Shown here: piece by piece, positions 1 through 11,128 of the stretch
Numbering within the stretch: position 1 is the stretch's first letter
Layout: every line of letters begins with the position of its first letter
Notes under the pieces: model-generated
The model's input: the letters and a program-made list of their open reading frames with translations, nothing else
Database searches by the model: none
What the model was told of the DNA's origin: nothing
Made by a program: the position numbers and the translations under genes
From: Areca catechu
Taxonomy: Eukaryota > Streptophyta > Magnoliopsida > Arecales > Arecaceae
Direction of reading: 5' to 3'
DNA length: 64,000 nucleotides
Assembly: GCA_021397845.1 (NCBI GenBank)
Contig: CM038038.1
Span: 62,738,748 to 62,802,747 of the forward strand

Positions 1-429
1 AATTTTAGCATGCAAGCTATTTTTGGGTTTTCTTTTTGTAGATTTTTTTTCAGTTTTTAGAGCAAAAAATATAAAAAATGTAGAAATCAAAGGACTAATT
101 ATGGGCTTAATTATTGCTAAATTTGATGCAAAATAGATGAGGTTTGATGAAGAAAATCCCTAGGGTTTATGACTAGTATGCAGATTTTCAACAAAGCAGA
201 ATTTTTTTGTGTTAGGGGTTTTGTTATACAGTTTTTTGGAGGGGTTTCAGATCTAAAAATTTTAATAAAATTACAAAAAAATAGAGGACTAAACAGAGAC
301 CAACTAATGAAAAATTCAGAGAAAAATAAAAAGATTTTAATGGATAATTGGGCCTATGTTTAGACTACTATCACAGAAATTAGCATGCAGAAATTCTAAA
401 CTATGATACAAGAACGTGCCATATCCTAA
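1..429 (-). other. Untranslated leader of Chromo-F internal region
   Basis: This AT-rich stretch lies downstream of a minus-strand primer-binding site and has no open frame that I recognise. Its place directly after the site is what the untranslated leader of a chromovirus would occupy; leaders of the related elements here run about 0.9 kb before gag. The rest of the element would lie left of the window. The short plus-strand frames in it show no protein-like composition. Confidence 0.45.
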
Positions 430-441
430 GCTCTGATACCA
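430..441 (-). promoter_or_regulatory. Primer-binding site of Chromo-F (initiator tRNA-Met type)
   Basis: The reverse strand reads TGGTATCAGAGC, the 12-base site complementary to the 3' end of plant initiator tRNA-Met. The same site follows the 5' LTRs of Chromo-B, Chromo-C, Chromo-D and Copia-G in this window. It sets the orientation: the LTR is to the right and the internal region to the left. Confidence 0.8.
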
Positions 442-468
442 AAATTAATGAGGGATGAACTCTAAAAT

Positions 469-2046
469 TGATGCAGGATGACACAAAAGGGATGAACATA
501 AAAAAATCAGATTAAGGCAAACAATTATTTTCAGATTTTTTTGAAGGTTGTTCTTGAAAATTATTAAGACTAGGTTAGGGTTATCCTGTAACAGCTACAA
601 TTCTACCTGCATGCTAGAAACAATCAAAGAGAAAAAGAAAAAGGATCTTAGGGTTAAGAAACCTTTAATAAGGCATGCTTTAACTTCAAAAAATCAGACT
701 ACGAGAGAATGGAAGGGGTCTAAATACCTAGCAATGACTTTATCTTTGCCATAGAAAGGATCGCTCCACTCAAATCGGTGCTTGGATGACGAAATAGCTT
801 TTTCGTGGATCAGTTAGCTTTTTATCAAATGGTATCGAGGGAAAAGAAAATCGCATCCTGAGGGTCATTTCTTCGAAGGATCCTGCAGACATCAAGGGTT
901 TGGGATGTAGATTGAATGAAAAATATAAACCTGGAGGGTGAGAGAAGATTGAAGTAAAAAAAAATTTTGAAGATGGTTGGCGGCTTGAATTGATGGAAGG
1001 CACCTGAACTCGTGGAGGGTGGCCTGGGGCTTGAGGATGCCTGGGGCTGCTTGGGCGTGGGTGGCCTGGGTTTGCAGATGAGAGGGGGCGGCCTAGATGG
1101 GGTTGGATGGTGGCAGCTAAGGGGATATGGAGGTGGGTGGCCAAGGGAAGAAACAAGGATGGGGTAGCCTTAGGGCTTGGTAGATAGGACATCCTAGGGT
1201 TTAAAAAAAAAAAAGGATAACTGGACCTCACACCCACTCCCTCATGGAGGTCGATGTTCTCACAGAACAAAGGCAATTGGAATAAAATAAACGCTCAAAT
1301 TTTCATTCATCAAAAGTTAATAAATACAAGAAGGGGAGGGGGTGGGTATTTATAGATTCACCCAGTGCCCTTTCCTTGTCAAAGTGGGATTACAATGTTT
1401 TATGGGACAAGGAGTACAAGGTTTGAGTGAGATTAGGAGATTGAAGTCCTGGTAGAACTTGAATAGCGAACTCCTTGTAGAACTTGGACATTGACTCCTC
1501 TTAGGCTTCGACTACTTGACTCCTTGCTAGGCTAGGATGAAAGCCTCTTTGACTGGGTCAAAGCCTTGGGTGCCAATGCTGTGGATTAGGTCAAAGCCTA
1601 GGTGCTAGCTGTTGTAGACTAGGTCAAGGCCTTGGGAGGAGATGCCAACTATGAATGGGCCTATGAAGGGTGCCAACACTTATGTGCTTTGGACTGGGAG
1701 GGGCACCAGCTTCAGTGGGCTTTATGGTGTGTGCCATTTTTTGGAGGCCTGGGGTGCCACTTCTTCATGGGTTTGGGCATCATGAGTGTGGACCAGGAGC
1801 CTAGGCTGGGGTGGCTTAAGTAGAGGCCTAGTTGGGCGCATGGAGCCTCATTCAGTGGAGCCTGATGACTCTCCTAATCTGATGATCATCCTCTTGACTT
1901 GAACAAAACTTACATGACTCAAATGGGACTAATTGACAAGACTCAAAATAGGCCTAACAAAAGAACTTTGATTGACATAGTGAACTCAATTGGCTCACTT
2001 TATTACAGGACTCAACGGACTCAACAAAAAGACAGACTACCCAACA
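469..2046 (-). repeat. LTR of minus-strand chromovirus Chromo-F
   Basis: Read on the minus strand this stretch has the order of a chromovirus LTR: U3, a TATA box (TATAAATACC near 1347), then a leader block with a small hairpin (1255-1269) and the GTGTGAGG block seen in solo-H and Chromo-D. The primer-binding site follows on the left. The start TGTTGGG (2046) and the end CATCA (469) are my best guess; the end could be nearer 447, because a CATCAATTTT-like segment is imperfectly repeated between 447 and 475. A minus-strand frame at 770-1276 falls within the R-U5 part and is probably not a gene. No second LTR is in the window. Confidence 0.55.
1346..1355 (-). promoter_or_regulatory. TATA box of Chromo-F LTR
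   Basis: The minus strand reads TATAAATACC. It lies about 80 bases upstream of the conserved leader hairpin, the spacing also seen in the Chromo-D and solo-H LTRs, so it is the likely core promoter of this LTR. Confidence 0.55.
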
Positions 2047-2109
2047 CATGAATTAGAGAACAAAATTGGAACCTTGGAATTCTTGTCTTCTCTTGATGTC
2101 CCCATCATC

Positions 2110-3328
2110 TTGCTAACCCCAGACCCACCGCTGGATGAGGCTCTAGCATGGCGTCAGTCACTAGTGGGGTCAGGCCACCTTCCTGCTTAGGTGCAATAGT
2201 AGCCTCGGGGATAAAGGGATCTCCACAACCTCCAGAACCTCCCAGGGAGGGGTCTGAGGTATCTCCTCCCGTGACTCAGCACCTCCGCTGGGCCTCAGAG
2301 TTTCACCCCTAGTTGCTTCTATAGCCGACGCCAGGATGCTCTATGACCTCTCCTCTTGGGGGTGAGCCGGAGGCCCCTTGCAAGGTCTTTACCCTAGTTC
2401 CTCATGGGGACTTTTTACTAGCTCCTCCTAGGGCCTCGCCATTGATGACCGCTTGTGGGTCATTTGCTTGAGTTGGTCAATTGAGAACTTCATATCTGCA
2501 CCAATAAAAAAAATCAAGTTAGTCCCCGAAAGCTTCAAAAAGAAATAGATCTCAAATCTTACCAAAGGATCGGATCGGGCTATTGCTAGCATCAAACAAG
2601 TTTTGCTCGGAGAGGTGGTCCCACCCATGCAGAACATTCGAGGTGATGAGTTGATTGTATACCTCCCGATCAGTGGGCTACAACATGGCATCTTGGTTAA
2701 GGGAACGGTCAAGCTCGTTCCATACCCAATTTATCTCCTCAATGGAGGCAAAAATGTACTTACTCTTCTATCCCTTGATAGAAGTGGGTAGGTCAAACTT
2801 AAGAGTCCCAGGTCGAGAGGCTACCAACCACCACCCTTTATCAGAGGGGTGGTGCTTCAAGGTGAATAGGGCTCTAAACAAGGAGAACCTAGCTACTATA
2901 CCATGAAAATGATACAAAACAATAAAGGAGGAAATGGTCCTAAAGGAATCTAGGGTCAGCTGGGTTAGGACTAATCTATAGTAGTCCAAAAATGAAAGGC
3001 TGAAAGGATGAAGAGGATAACAGAAGCCTGCTAGGAAAAAATCTTCGTACAGGGTGACCCGACCCAGTCCACCTAAAGTGACCCACTCCCCCAAGTTCAA
3101 AAAAGAAATCCGGATAGAATCCAGGATCCTGTAGATGCCCTGAAGTTGGAGGGCATCCATCCTTGTCATTATTGAGGTGATCCTAGATGGCCCGACCATG
3201 TCCAGACTCGAAGATGAAGGAGAGGGAGGAAGATACAAGGTATTGGGATCCACCATCCACCGAGGATCCTGGGGGACCCTGAATGGAACATCCTCCTCCC
3301 TACATGAGGAAGGAGGCCCTGCCCACAA
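2110..3328 (-). pseudogene. Antisense extra ORF of Tat-E (Transposase_28-like), decayed
   Basis: This minus-strand gene relic matches the antisense gene of Tat-A. Exon 1 (3328-2563, 766 nt) carries the motif series YEDFFLAGFCYPLH, YHFHGIVARFSLFRALF and KGWWLVASRPG, which I recognise as the plant Transposase_28 ('putative gypsy type transposon') family. An intron follows at 2496-2562 (donor GTAAGATT, acceptor GGTGCAG); it splits a codon after its first base, exactly as in Tat-A. Exon 2 begins with MKFSIDQL (Tat-A has MKFSLENL) and decays into a low-similarity tail to about 2110. Stops are present, for example TAG at 2766-2768 where Tat-A has tryptophan. The biochemical function is unknown. The location, antisense and between pol and the 3' LTR, fits the extra ORFs reported for plant Tat elements. 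Confidence 0.72.
2496..2562 (-). other. Intron 1 of Tat-E antisense gene
   Basis: This 67-bp segment has GT and AG ends, a T-rich 3' part and a coding match to Tat-A on both sides. The exon bases from the shared TTGTTTGA block to the donor number 29 in both elements, so the position is conserved to the base. Confidence 0.7.
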
Positions 3329-4004
3329 TGACTCTGCCGTGCTAGGGTGGTCCAGAGGTTGCCCTTAGGAATGATGACCACTTCCAGAAGAACCATGATG
3401 GGAAAAGAGAAAACGAAGGGAAGAGAAAAGCCTAAGGTCGAAGGACACTTCCTCGATGTTAATCGGAAGGGAAGGAAATGTAAGAAGAGGGACTAACCTA
3501 CAGAGAACTTTGGGTTGAAGGTTTCAGAAATGGGTATGGCTCCCCTCTTTCTTCACTAATCCTCCCTCTCTGCACAAAGGTCTTTGAAAAAGAAATGAAG
3601 GGATAAGCCACTTCCTTAAAAGGGATGGTGAAATCCCCCTTTCAAACCCAACTAGCCTATTGATGCAGCCCTTCACTCTACCAGCCAATGGGGTTTGGAT
3701 ACATGCCAAGCCCTCGCTGGTCGATATGCTTCGATTCATGGGATGCCGTATTAGGAGGCGAAAAGGCATCATTTCGAACCATCACTATGTTGGGTTTTGT
3801 GTGGTGCTCCCAAGCCTTGGAGGGATTTGGGAGGCCATGGTAGCGATGTTCAAGGTGATCTCTAGGTGCTTGGAGGCATGCCAAGTAGTTTCTGAAGGTG
3901 TTCCAGAGGTCTTGGAGGTATTACATAGGGTTCATGATGTATTCATGGGTGTCTAGAACAGGTTTGGGAGCTTAGATTTATAAGTTCCCAAAGCCCTTGA
4001 GTCA
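3329..4004. other. Tat-E spacer between antisense gene and 3' end; no gene seen
   Basis: In Tat-A the matching interval lies between the start of the antisense gene and the 3' LTR. Here I see only short overlapping frames on both strands with no recognisable motif. Confidence 0.4.
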
Positions 4005-4870
4005 TGTTGGATCAGGGGGCTTGACCCAGGATTGAGAGAACATGTGAGACATGGGTGTACATGGGCTCGGGGTTTGAGTGTTTTCTAACATTGACTTGTT
4101 GGGAGGAGTTTTTTGAGAGATTGTAAAATAACCCAGTTGGGTTATGGGATTGGGTCCAGGTCTAGCTAGCTATCCCTTTGGGTATGAAAGGGGATTCAAT
4201 TGGTTAGTAGGTTAGCTTAGTTGGTTGGTTGGTTAGTTGGTTGGTTGTAACCACTTAGAAGCCTAACTAACTAAGGAGTCCTAACCTATTTTGGTCCAAG
4301 AAGTCTAAGCCCACTCAAGAACTCTTACCACCCAAGAATAAAGAATGATAACTACTGCCCACCTATATAAAGGAAAGAGGGTGTGGGCATGAGGAACTTG
4401 AGGGGACCATGGGGCTTGGCTCACGGTCTTGATGAGACAGGCTTGTGCATGAGAGAGAGGTGAGCGTGAAAGAAGGCTCATGTTTCTTGGAGCTTGGAGT
4501 GTGAGACTTCTTGGAATGGCTCTTGGTTTTGGAGAAGCTGGGCGTGAGGCTTCTTGGATCACAAAGAAGGGACGCTATCTTGTGTCTTGTCTTGTATGCA
4601 TGCGTGAGGCTTGGCATGAAATTTCTTCTTGGTTCTTGTAAGAAGAAGGGACGCCAACTTGTCATAGCAGCAAGGTTCTTCTTCAAAGGAATAAAATAAT
4701 CTCTCTTTTCTCCTATATCTCTTCTTCTATCTTCTTTGCATGAAATTTAATCCAGGAAAAGAATACAACCAGCTGGATTTTTGGTTACTTGGAATCAAGA
4801 AGGCTGATTCATATCTTGGATCTCTCCCTCGTTGCTTCTGCGGTATAGGTGCTGATCCTGATTCCCAACA
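4005..4870 (+). repeat. LTR of a Copia element (Copia-M), followed by remnant internal DNA
   Basis: The stretch starts TGTTGG and ends CCAACA, a short terminal inverted repeat, and has a TATA box (CTATATAAAG) at 4362-4371. It is followed by a decayed initiator tRNA-Met site: 16 of 19 bases from AGT onward match the intact consensus. The flanks (AGTCA left, AGTAG right) are not a target duplication, so this is a 5' LTR with truncated internal DNA rather than a solo LTR. It sits inside Tat-E, between the antisense gene and the polypurine tract. Confidence 0.65.
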
Positions 4871-4872
4871 AG

Positions 4873-4884
4873 TAGTATAAGTGC
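4873..4884 (+). promoter_or_regulatory. Decayed primer-binding site of Copia-M
   Basis: TAGTATAAGTGC differs from TGGTATCAGAGC at three positions and directly follows the LTR end. The next 180 bases carry no recognisable gag and then pass into the Tat-E polypurine tract. Confidence 0.55.
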
Positions 4885-5060
4885 TTAGGAATCTCTACAC
4901 ATTCCTGCTAACCTGGCACCCCCTGATTGGTGCAAGCACGATTTGCAAATCGTTAGAAGCCATGGCATTAAATGACATTGGCATGGCAGCCCTCCATGTC
5001 AGCGGTATCATTACTCCCTCCATCTTGAACCCAAGAAGTCATGGTATGCTCTGAAGCTTT

Positions 5061-5075
5061 AGAATGGGGGGCATC
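5061..5075 (+). promoter_or_regulatory. Polypurine tract of Tat-E
   Basis: A purine run with six G residues lies immediately before the TG of the 3' LTR. In LTR retrotransposons this primes plus-strand DNA synthesis and marks the downstream LTR. Confidence 0.6.
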
Positions 5076-6389
5076 TGATGTGGCAAGTCACTAACATGGC
5101 GCCCGTGACAAATGCAGCTAGGCAGTAAGGTGGTGGAAAGTGCCACCTGGCCCATCCGTGATTGAGCTCTCGTCAAAGGTCGAGCTCCCAGCTGAGATCG
5201 AGCTCCTGTCTGAGGTCGAGCTTTCAGTTGAGGTTGAGCTCCTAGCCAAGGTCAAGCTCCTAGCTAAGGTCGAGCTTCCAGCTAAAATTGAGCTCTTGGT
5301 CAAGGTTGAGCTCTTAGCTAAGGTCGAGCTCTCGAAGTGAGCTCCCATCCAAAGTCGAGCTCCCATCTGAGGTCGGTCGAGCATCCTAAGTGAGCTCCCA
5401 TCCAAGGTCGAGCTCCCGTCCGAGGACAAACACTCGTCTGAACGATCCCTGGAGGTAAAAAAGGTGCTCTCCCGGCCATGGCTGGGAAGATAGCAGGAAG
5501 TGAAGCTTAATTCCCGGAGGACAAAGGCGATGGAGACCTAGAGTGCAACACGAGAGGTGCGACATTACAATCTCCAATGGACCAGCTACCCACACCTTCA
5601 GCATGGCACGTGCCCCACTGGGGCTCCAAGTCCTGTTGTATGTAGCTCGCACCCTCTGCCAGGTATGTGCTCACTAGGGTCGCAAGTCCTGTAGCACGCC
5701 GCCTACACCTTCCACAAGAAGCGTGCTCTACCAAGGGCCCAGACCCTTAGTACACTATCTGTACCCTCTGAAAGTAGAAGTGCTCGGCCATGGCGCAAAA
5801 CCATGCGGCACGCTACCTACACCTACTGCAGGGGTTACCCTACTAAAGGGTCAGGCTCCGTGGCATGCCGACTGCACCCCCTACGAGAGGAGCTTCTTCC
5901 GAGAATTGATCTATCGAGAATTCAAGCAAGACATTTGTGCCCCTCCAACAAGGGGATAAGGGGGAGGGGACTACCGGCCAAAACTCCGAGCTCGATCGAG
6001 AAAGAACAATTCCTATATAACATCAAGCTAGACCTTCATGATGAGGCGAGCGAACCAAGAGAAAGAAAAAGAAGATAAGTGAGCAAAGGCATCGGACCAA
6101 AAATAGGGAACGACCCCCCAATCTTCTCTGTTCTCTTCATTTTCTCCTTCTATCTTTCTCTCCTCACAGCAACGTATCTAGCTACCGTGACTAAGAATCT
6201 GTTTTTCTTAATCGTCCTACTGACTTGATAGTCTAAGTATCCCTGCCAAGATCTCCGGCCCAAATTTTTTATGTTTTGTAGGACCAGCCTATCATGAAAA
6301 TGCGAGAACGAAGAATCTAATACTTTCGGAAGGAACGATCTATCCAAATTATGTCAAAATTATAGACCATGATGACCAAGCTAGCAACA
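5076..6389 (+). repeat. 3' LTR of Tat-E
   Basis: This LTR starts TGATGTGG and ends GCAACA, the same end as the Tat-A and Tat-J LTRs. A TATA box (TATATAA, 6014-6020) is followed by the Tat-type leader (CTACTGACTTGA, then a GGCC-rich stretch and TTTTGTAGGACC), which parallels the Tat-A LTR at about 11348-11435. U3 holds an 18-bp minisatellite. Only the 3' copy is in the window. The start could be TG at 5079 instead. Confidence 0.65.
5161..5334 (+). repeat. 18-bp minisatellite in Tat-E LTR
   Basis: Nine full units of 18 bp built on GTCGAGCTCC plus a partial tenth. Because 18 is divisible by three, frames stay open on both strands and encode six-residue repeats; these frames are a by-product of the repeat, not genes. 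Confidence 0.85.
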
Positions 6390-9264
6390 TGAACCATCCT
6401 ACCTGCTATCTCCATTTTTTAGGCACAAAAAATATAGGGCTCAGTTCTTCGGGCTTGCCCTTTGTGATGATGCTTTATGCACTGTCCAGTCCTCTGCTTT
6501 TATTCTCTGGTTCACGAGCACCAAGGTGCTTCGATCAGTGGACGATATTTTGGCATTCAACTTTGTCTGCTTATGGCTCGCCACGGAGCACCGAACAATG
6601 GAATTCTGGCACAAGCTATGGCCTGACACTTGCAAGGAAGCCAGTCAAATATGCCTTCAGTGGAATAATCCTTTAGTTTGTTGGTTATCTGTGGACTTTG
6701 TGGACTTTCTTCCCCTGTTGGTTTTCTTTGGATTGAAGTGGTCCACAGATGCCGCATCTGTATTGATCTCCGTGACCCCCCAGGCGAACGTACCTGCAAG
6801 CGGCATTAGATTCACCAAGGCACAGGTTACAATAAGAACTCATGGTATAGCTCATTATACCGAGCTGTACACTTTCTTTTATACAATGGCGGACAAACTG
6901 ATGAGCAATGTTCATCGATGCATCATACTTATCGAGTCCAGTTTATAGTTATCATCCAGATCTCAGCTTCTCACCAATTTTGTTCTAAAATCTTTTGGTT
7001 GGTTACAACATGGCTAGAGTAACACTTCTCCAAAGGCCATCAGAGCGCACACTCAAACCAACTTTCAGACAAAAGTTCCTTCCCAAAGTTGGGGAGATTT
7101 ATCCTCATCCATTATAGGGAAGTTGATGGCTGGCAACCCGAGAAAGATTAGATCCAGGGGCAAATCCTGTCATTTGTCAGAGTCACACCACAAAGCCTTT
7201 GAAGTGCTACACATTTGCATTAACATGGTACGGCTGCTGCTTTCCAGCCGAGAGCACTCCCACACCTGTCCTTGTTGATAATTACAGGGCCGGTTTGTAT
7301 TAAATTCTCCCCCTCCAATAATTGCGTTGGCTGTTACAGCGTTCTGATGTGCGTACCCAAAATGCTACAAAGGGAACCTTGATTCAAGAAAATGTACTCC
7401 ATTCCATAAATGCAATACCCAAACAAGGGAATCCTCCAAGTCCTTGCTAATCTCAAATGCTAGCTGTAGCTCCTTCCTGACATCAAATCCTCCATGTAAA
7501 CTTGAATCGAGCAAACACTTCTAAGGAGGGTAAAAGGGGTATACCCAGCTGCAACCATTTCAACATACAAAATTGTTGCACCTACCTGATCTTCGATCAC
7601 ACTACGGCATCAAACAAGAACTTTGTTGCATGACTGTTAGCCCAAGCTTGAAACATGAATGAAATAACCAGATTTGTTGGCATAGAGTCTTTGTTTCGAT
7701 CAGATAAAATTACTGGATCGCGAGACCGCTTCCTAGTTCATCTGCAAAATAGATTTCTTATCGGAGTTGCTCTGACGGGGAACATTCCGATACCTAAGTA
7801 CAGGCTCCAGCCACAGAATGGGAAAGGTCTTGAAAAGGCTGAGAGAAAGGACTAAGAATTTCATGAGAGTGTTTTCGCCTTACCTGGAATGTCCTCTCTT
7901 ATCGTTATTTGTAAGGAGTCGTCCGGCCTGCGATTTCGTTCTTCCTCTAATGGTTACGACGGGGAGTTAATATTTTTTCCATGATTCATAATCGTGAGTT
8001 GTTGTTGAACGGTTCCGACCAGACTGGAGGCATTGCAGTCGAAGTTATGCGTCCTGAATGTGTCTTGGAGATTGCCGATAGTAACCGTTGGCTGCTATTG
8101 CTTATTGTGTTTGTAGCGATTTGCGACAGATCGTGGATCCGTCTTCAAGCTTCCCTCTTCGGGAGATTCCTGTGATCAGATCAGGAATGTCTTCGTCCTC
8201 GGATCCTTTCGAGATTGATTGGAGATCCTGTCTTCGGCATGGATCGAGGACTTGATCTTTGTCGTAGGCGGGAGATCGCATTTTCAGCATGAACCAAAAA
8301 ACATGTCTTCGGGAGTCGGTGAGAGTCGTCCCTCAGATTGGGTGGAGGGCCTTGTCTTTGGAGGCCGGAAGATTTTTATCTTCAGAGACCGAAGAACTTG
8401 GTCTCCGACGAAGACCGAAAACGTAATCTGAAAGTCTTGTCCTCGGACATTATAGATCCACGAAAAGCTTTGGCTTGGCCACAGATGACCTGGTTTTTCC
8501 TGAATATCCGGATCCAAAATTTATGATTCGAAAAAAATATCATCAATCGGTGCGATTAACTTATACTTAAATCGAGATACTCTAACAAGATTGATTTGAT
8601 ATGCAGGTGAACAAAATTACAGGACTTGGACTATTTCTTTCAACAGTTTAGCTTCACGGGGGTGCTGGTCGTCAGAACTTGTGAACCATGAAAGCAGAGC
8701 GATCTAGTTTGGATTTGTGATGCACTTTGATATCCTCTTCTATAGCAATACTGGTCAAAATCTCTTTAAAAGCTGGTTATGGTGCATCACTCATGGTGGG
8801 TGGTGTTCTGGAGCCAACCACGGTTTCACTTTTTGGTCAGCGCCAGCTGTGGTTAAAACCATTGCGGGTCCACCACCTGCAAAATTTGTCAGGAAGCCAT
8901 AATATAAACATGTTTAGGAAATTAAATTCTACAGTGTATTGCAGCAGTCTGGAGGTACAAGCTCGTACGTTCTAGTAACCAGGTGAAGTTTATTCATGAT
9001 TTACCTACCGTTGCATGTGGGGTGCTCAACGATGTCAACCATGTCAGACAGAACTTGGCTGTCACATTTTGGAGTTACTGATGCATGCAATAGTTAGGTA
9101 AGTAATCAAGCGCCCAGTTTATGCATTACCCAGATGAACTTGAATTTCTTACAAGTTCATGGCCTGACTTGTGAACTGTCAAGATACTCTCCTAGTACTG
9201 CAAGCTAAGGGGCCGTTAGTGTTTTTGTTGCCATCAGAAGCGGGTGCAGGTACAGGATGGGAAT
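6390..9264. other. Low-copy-looking interval; no gene recognised
   Basis: This 2.9-kb interval lies between the end of the Tat-E LTR and the start of the Tat-J LTR. It has mixed composition, no LTR ends, no primer site and no frame with recognisable motifs. The longest frame (6526-6948, 140 codons) has a composition I cannot link to any family. It may be flanking host sequence or a very old repeat. Confidence 0.4.
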
Positions 9265-9924
9265 TGTTATACCCATCAAGTCGATTCTGGATTGGATCGA
9301 TTAAGGAGTATGACCGGCTGATCCATGGAAGGAGAGGTCCGGACGACCCACTTCCTTCGAGATCCCATCGATCGGCTCTCACGGGAATCCTGACTGATTC
9401 TCTCACCGCGGATCCAATAGACCGACTGACTTGGAGGCCAACCCGGAAGGCCGATCAACCTGAAGGCAACCCTCTCCAGCCAAGGTACGGGTAACCCCCT
9501 CTAGGGGTCTCTTGGAGCCATCGGAGGACCCTTTCCTACAATGCATCATTCGGCTTCCTCGGAGCTCCTGACGGACCCCCGATCGGCCGGACGACCCACT
9601 CCTGCTAGGTCCGACCAGCCCGTCTCCATCTGGGGAATTCCAGGAGCCTCCTTTAACATCCATCGGTATATTTCTTCAAATCTCTTGGCGAGTACTCTTT
9701 GTCGGCCGGACGATAGCCTCCAGCTGAGTCAGACCGACCCGTGATCCTTCTCGGAACCGCTCAAAAGCTCCAGAAGCTCCTTTCCAGCTGGTACCCGAAT
9801 TCTGTTGTAACGGACTCCATGACATGGCTACACCTTCGCGCCACCTGGCCACCACTCAGATTCTCCCAAGGGCAAATCGGGGCTTTTCAGCCTGTCTCCT
9901 AATGGAATTTGGCAACATTCATGC

Positions 9925-9933
9925 CAATAAAAG
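9925..9933 (+). promoter_or_regulatory. TATA-like box of Tat-J LTR
   Basis: AATAAAAGG aligns with TATAAAAGG of the Tat-J' LTR, so the T to A change probably weakened an ordinary TATA box. Confidence 0.55.
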
Positions 9934-10021
9934 GTGTCCGGGGGACCTCCGCTAAAGGCTAAGTGCTCTCTTCCCTCTCCGCACTACCCTCTCTCAGTCT
10001 TCTCCATTCTGTTGCTCCAAA

Positions 10022-10026
10022 CCCCC
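10022..10026 (+). repeat. Target-site duplication of Tat-A, left copy
   Basis: CCCCC precedes the Tat-A 5' LTR and the same five bases follow its 3' LTR at 31185-31189. Because it is a homopolymer it is weak alone, but the Tat-J LTR reads through in register across it, which settles the point. Confidence 0.8.
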
Positions 10027-10160
10027 TATTACGGCCGTAATGATGACGTGGTTGGTCGCAGATCCCGGCGGGCAATATTCGAGCCACGTGGAGGTTTTCA
10101 ACCGAGTCAGCTACGGTTTCCCACCCGAAGTCGAGCTCGGACCGGGCTCCCACGCTCCCT

Positions 10161-10715
10161 CGCCAGGCGGCACCCATAGACGGCCCCACCTCGGCCGAGG
10201 TCGAGCCGGGCCTCTTCGCTCCTTCGCCAGGTGGCCCCTGAGACGGGACCACCTCGGCCGAAGCCGAGCGTCCTTCTGCCGTCCCGCCAGGTGTCCACCC
10301 AGGAGGGGTCCACCTCGGGCAAGGTAGGCTGCTCCCCAGCTCCCTCGCCAGGTGGCACCCATAGACGACCCCACCTCGGCCGAGGTCGAGCCAGGCCTCT
10401 TCGCTCCTTCGCCAGGTGGCCCCTGAGACGGGACCACCTCGGCCGAAGCCGAGCGTCCTTCTGCCGTCCTGGCAGGTGTCCACCCAGGAGGGGTCCACCT
10501 TGGCCAAGGTCGGCTGCTCCCCCGCTCCCTCGCCAGGTGCCACCCATAGACGGCCCCACCTCGACCGAGGTCGAGCCGGGCCCCTTCGCTCCTTCGCCAG
10601 GTGGCCCCCTGAGATGGGACCACCTCGCCCGAAGCCGAGCGTCCTTCTGCTGCCCCGCCAGGTGTCCACCCGGGAGGGGTCCGCCTCGGCTAAGGTCAGG
10701 CAGCTCGTGCAAAGA
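10161..10715 (+). repeat. Three 185-bp tandem repeats in Tat-A 5' LTR U3
   Basis: The CGCCAGG anchor recurs at 10161, 10346 and 10531. Each unit contains short self-complementary blocks such as CTCGGCCGAG. The 3' LTR has the same three units (anchors 29835, 30019, 30204), so the array was present before insertion. Confidence 0.85.
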
Positions 10716-11119
10716 GAGCCCCGAAGTGCGGAGGCACAGGTTCCGAGGTTGGCCCTCGAGCCGTGCGCACCGCACCCCGAAGAAGGCGCCCCGTACGGAT
10801 GGCGGCGGCACGCGAAACATTCACTTACATCGGCCCGACGGGTTCCACAGTCGAAAAACACGGTTCTAACAGAACAGGGCCCGTCGACGGACAGCGCCGG
10901 CACCTGGGAAGGAGAGAACCCACGCTTGGCCCAAGGTCTGGCCGGCCGCCCTGCCGACGCCCCCCTCCTTTATCTTTTCCCCGCTAGGCTCGGCGAACGA
11001 GGCCGGAAAGCCGCCTGGCCCTCAGAACCAGAAAGGAAAAGAGAAAAGGACGGAGAGAGGGCGACGAGAGCGAGAGGGGGAGCCTCCCGAGAGCGAAAAA
11101 TGAGCAGGCACCGGGAGGA

Positions 11120-11128
11120 GATAAAAGG
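11120..11128 (+). promoter_or_regulatory. TATA-like box of Tat-A 5' LTR
   Basis: GATAAAAGG lies about 390 bases before the LTR end and is conserved in the 3' LTR near 30790. It is the best TATA candidate in a GC-rich LTR. Confidence 0.45.

Larger units (their letters stand above)
9265..10026 (+). repeat. Tat-J 5' LTR, left part
   Basis: The start TGTTATACCC matches the start of the Tat-J' LTR (TGTTGTGCCC), and the promoter region (AATTTGGC, then CCAATAAAAGG at 9923-9933) is clearly homologous to Tat-J' at about 50070-50120 on the minus strand. The sequence stops at the CCCCC duplication of Tat-A and resumes at 31190. The rejoined LTR would be about 893 bp. Confidence 0.8.

Noticed and set aside
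770..1276. 168-codon minus-strand frame as a host gene
   Set aside because: It starts inside the leader hairpin block of the Chromo-F LTR and shows only low-complexity Pro/Ser sequence.
4005..4870. Solo LTR of Copia-M
   Set aside because: A decayed primer-binding site follows directly and the flanks are not a duplication, so it is a 5' LTR with truncated interior.
5118..5429. Ser/Thr-rich minus-strand frame with short repeats
   Set aside because: It is the 18-bp LTR minisatellite read in reverse.
6526..6948. 140-codon plus-strand frame as a host gene
   Set aside because: It overlaps equally long frames on the other strand, lacks recognisable motifs and shows no splice context that I can support.
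9959..10903. 314-codon minus-strand frame and overlapping long frames on both strands
   Set aside because: They lie in the GC-rich 185-bp repeats of the Tat-A LTR, occur in the 3' LTR as well, and have repeat-driven composition without motifs.
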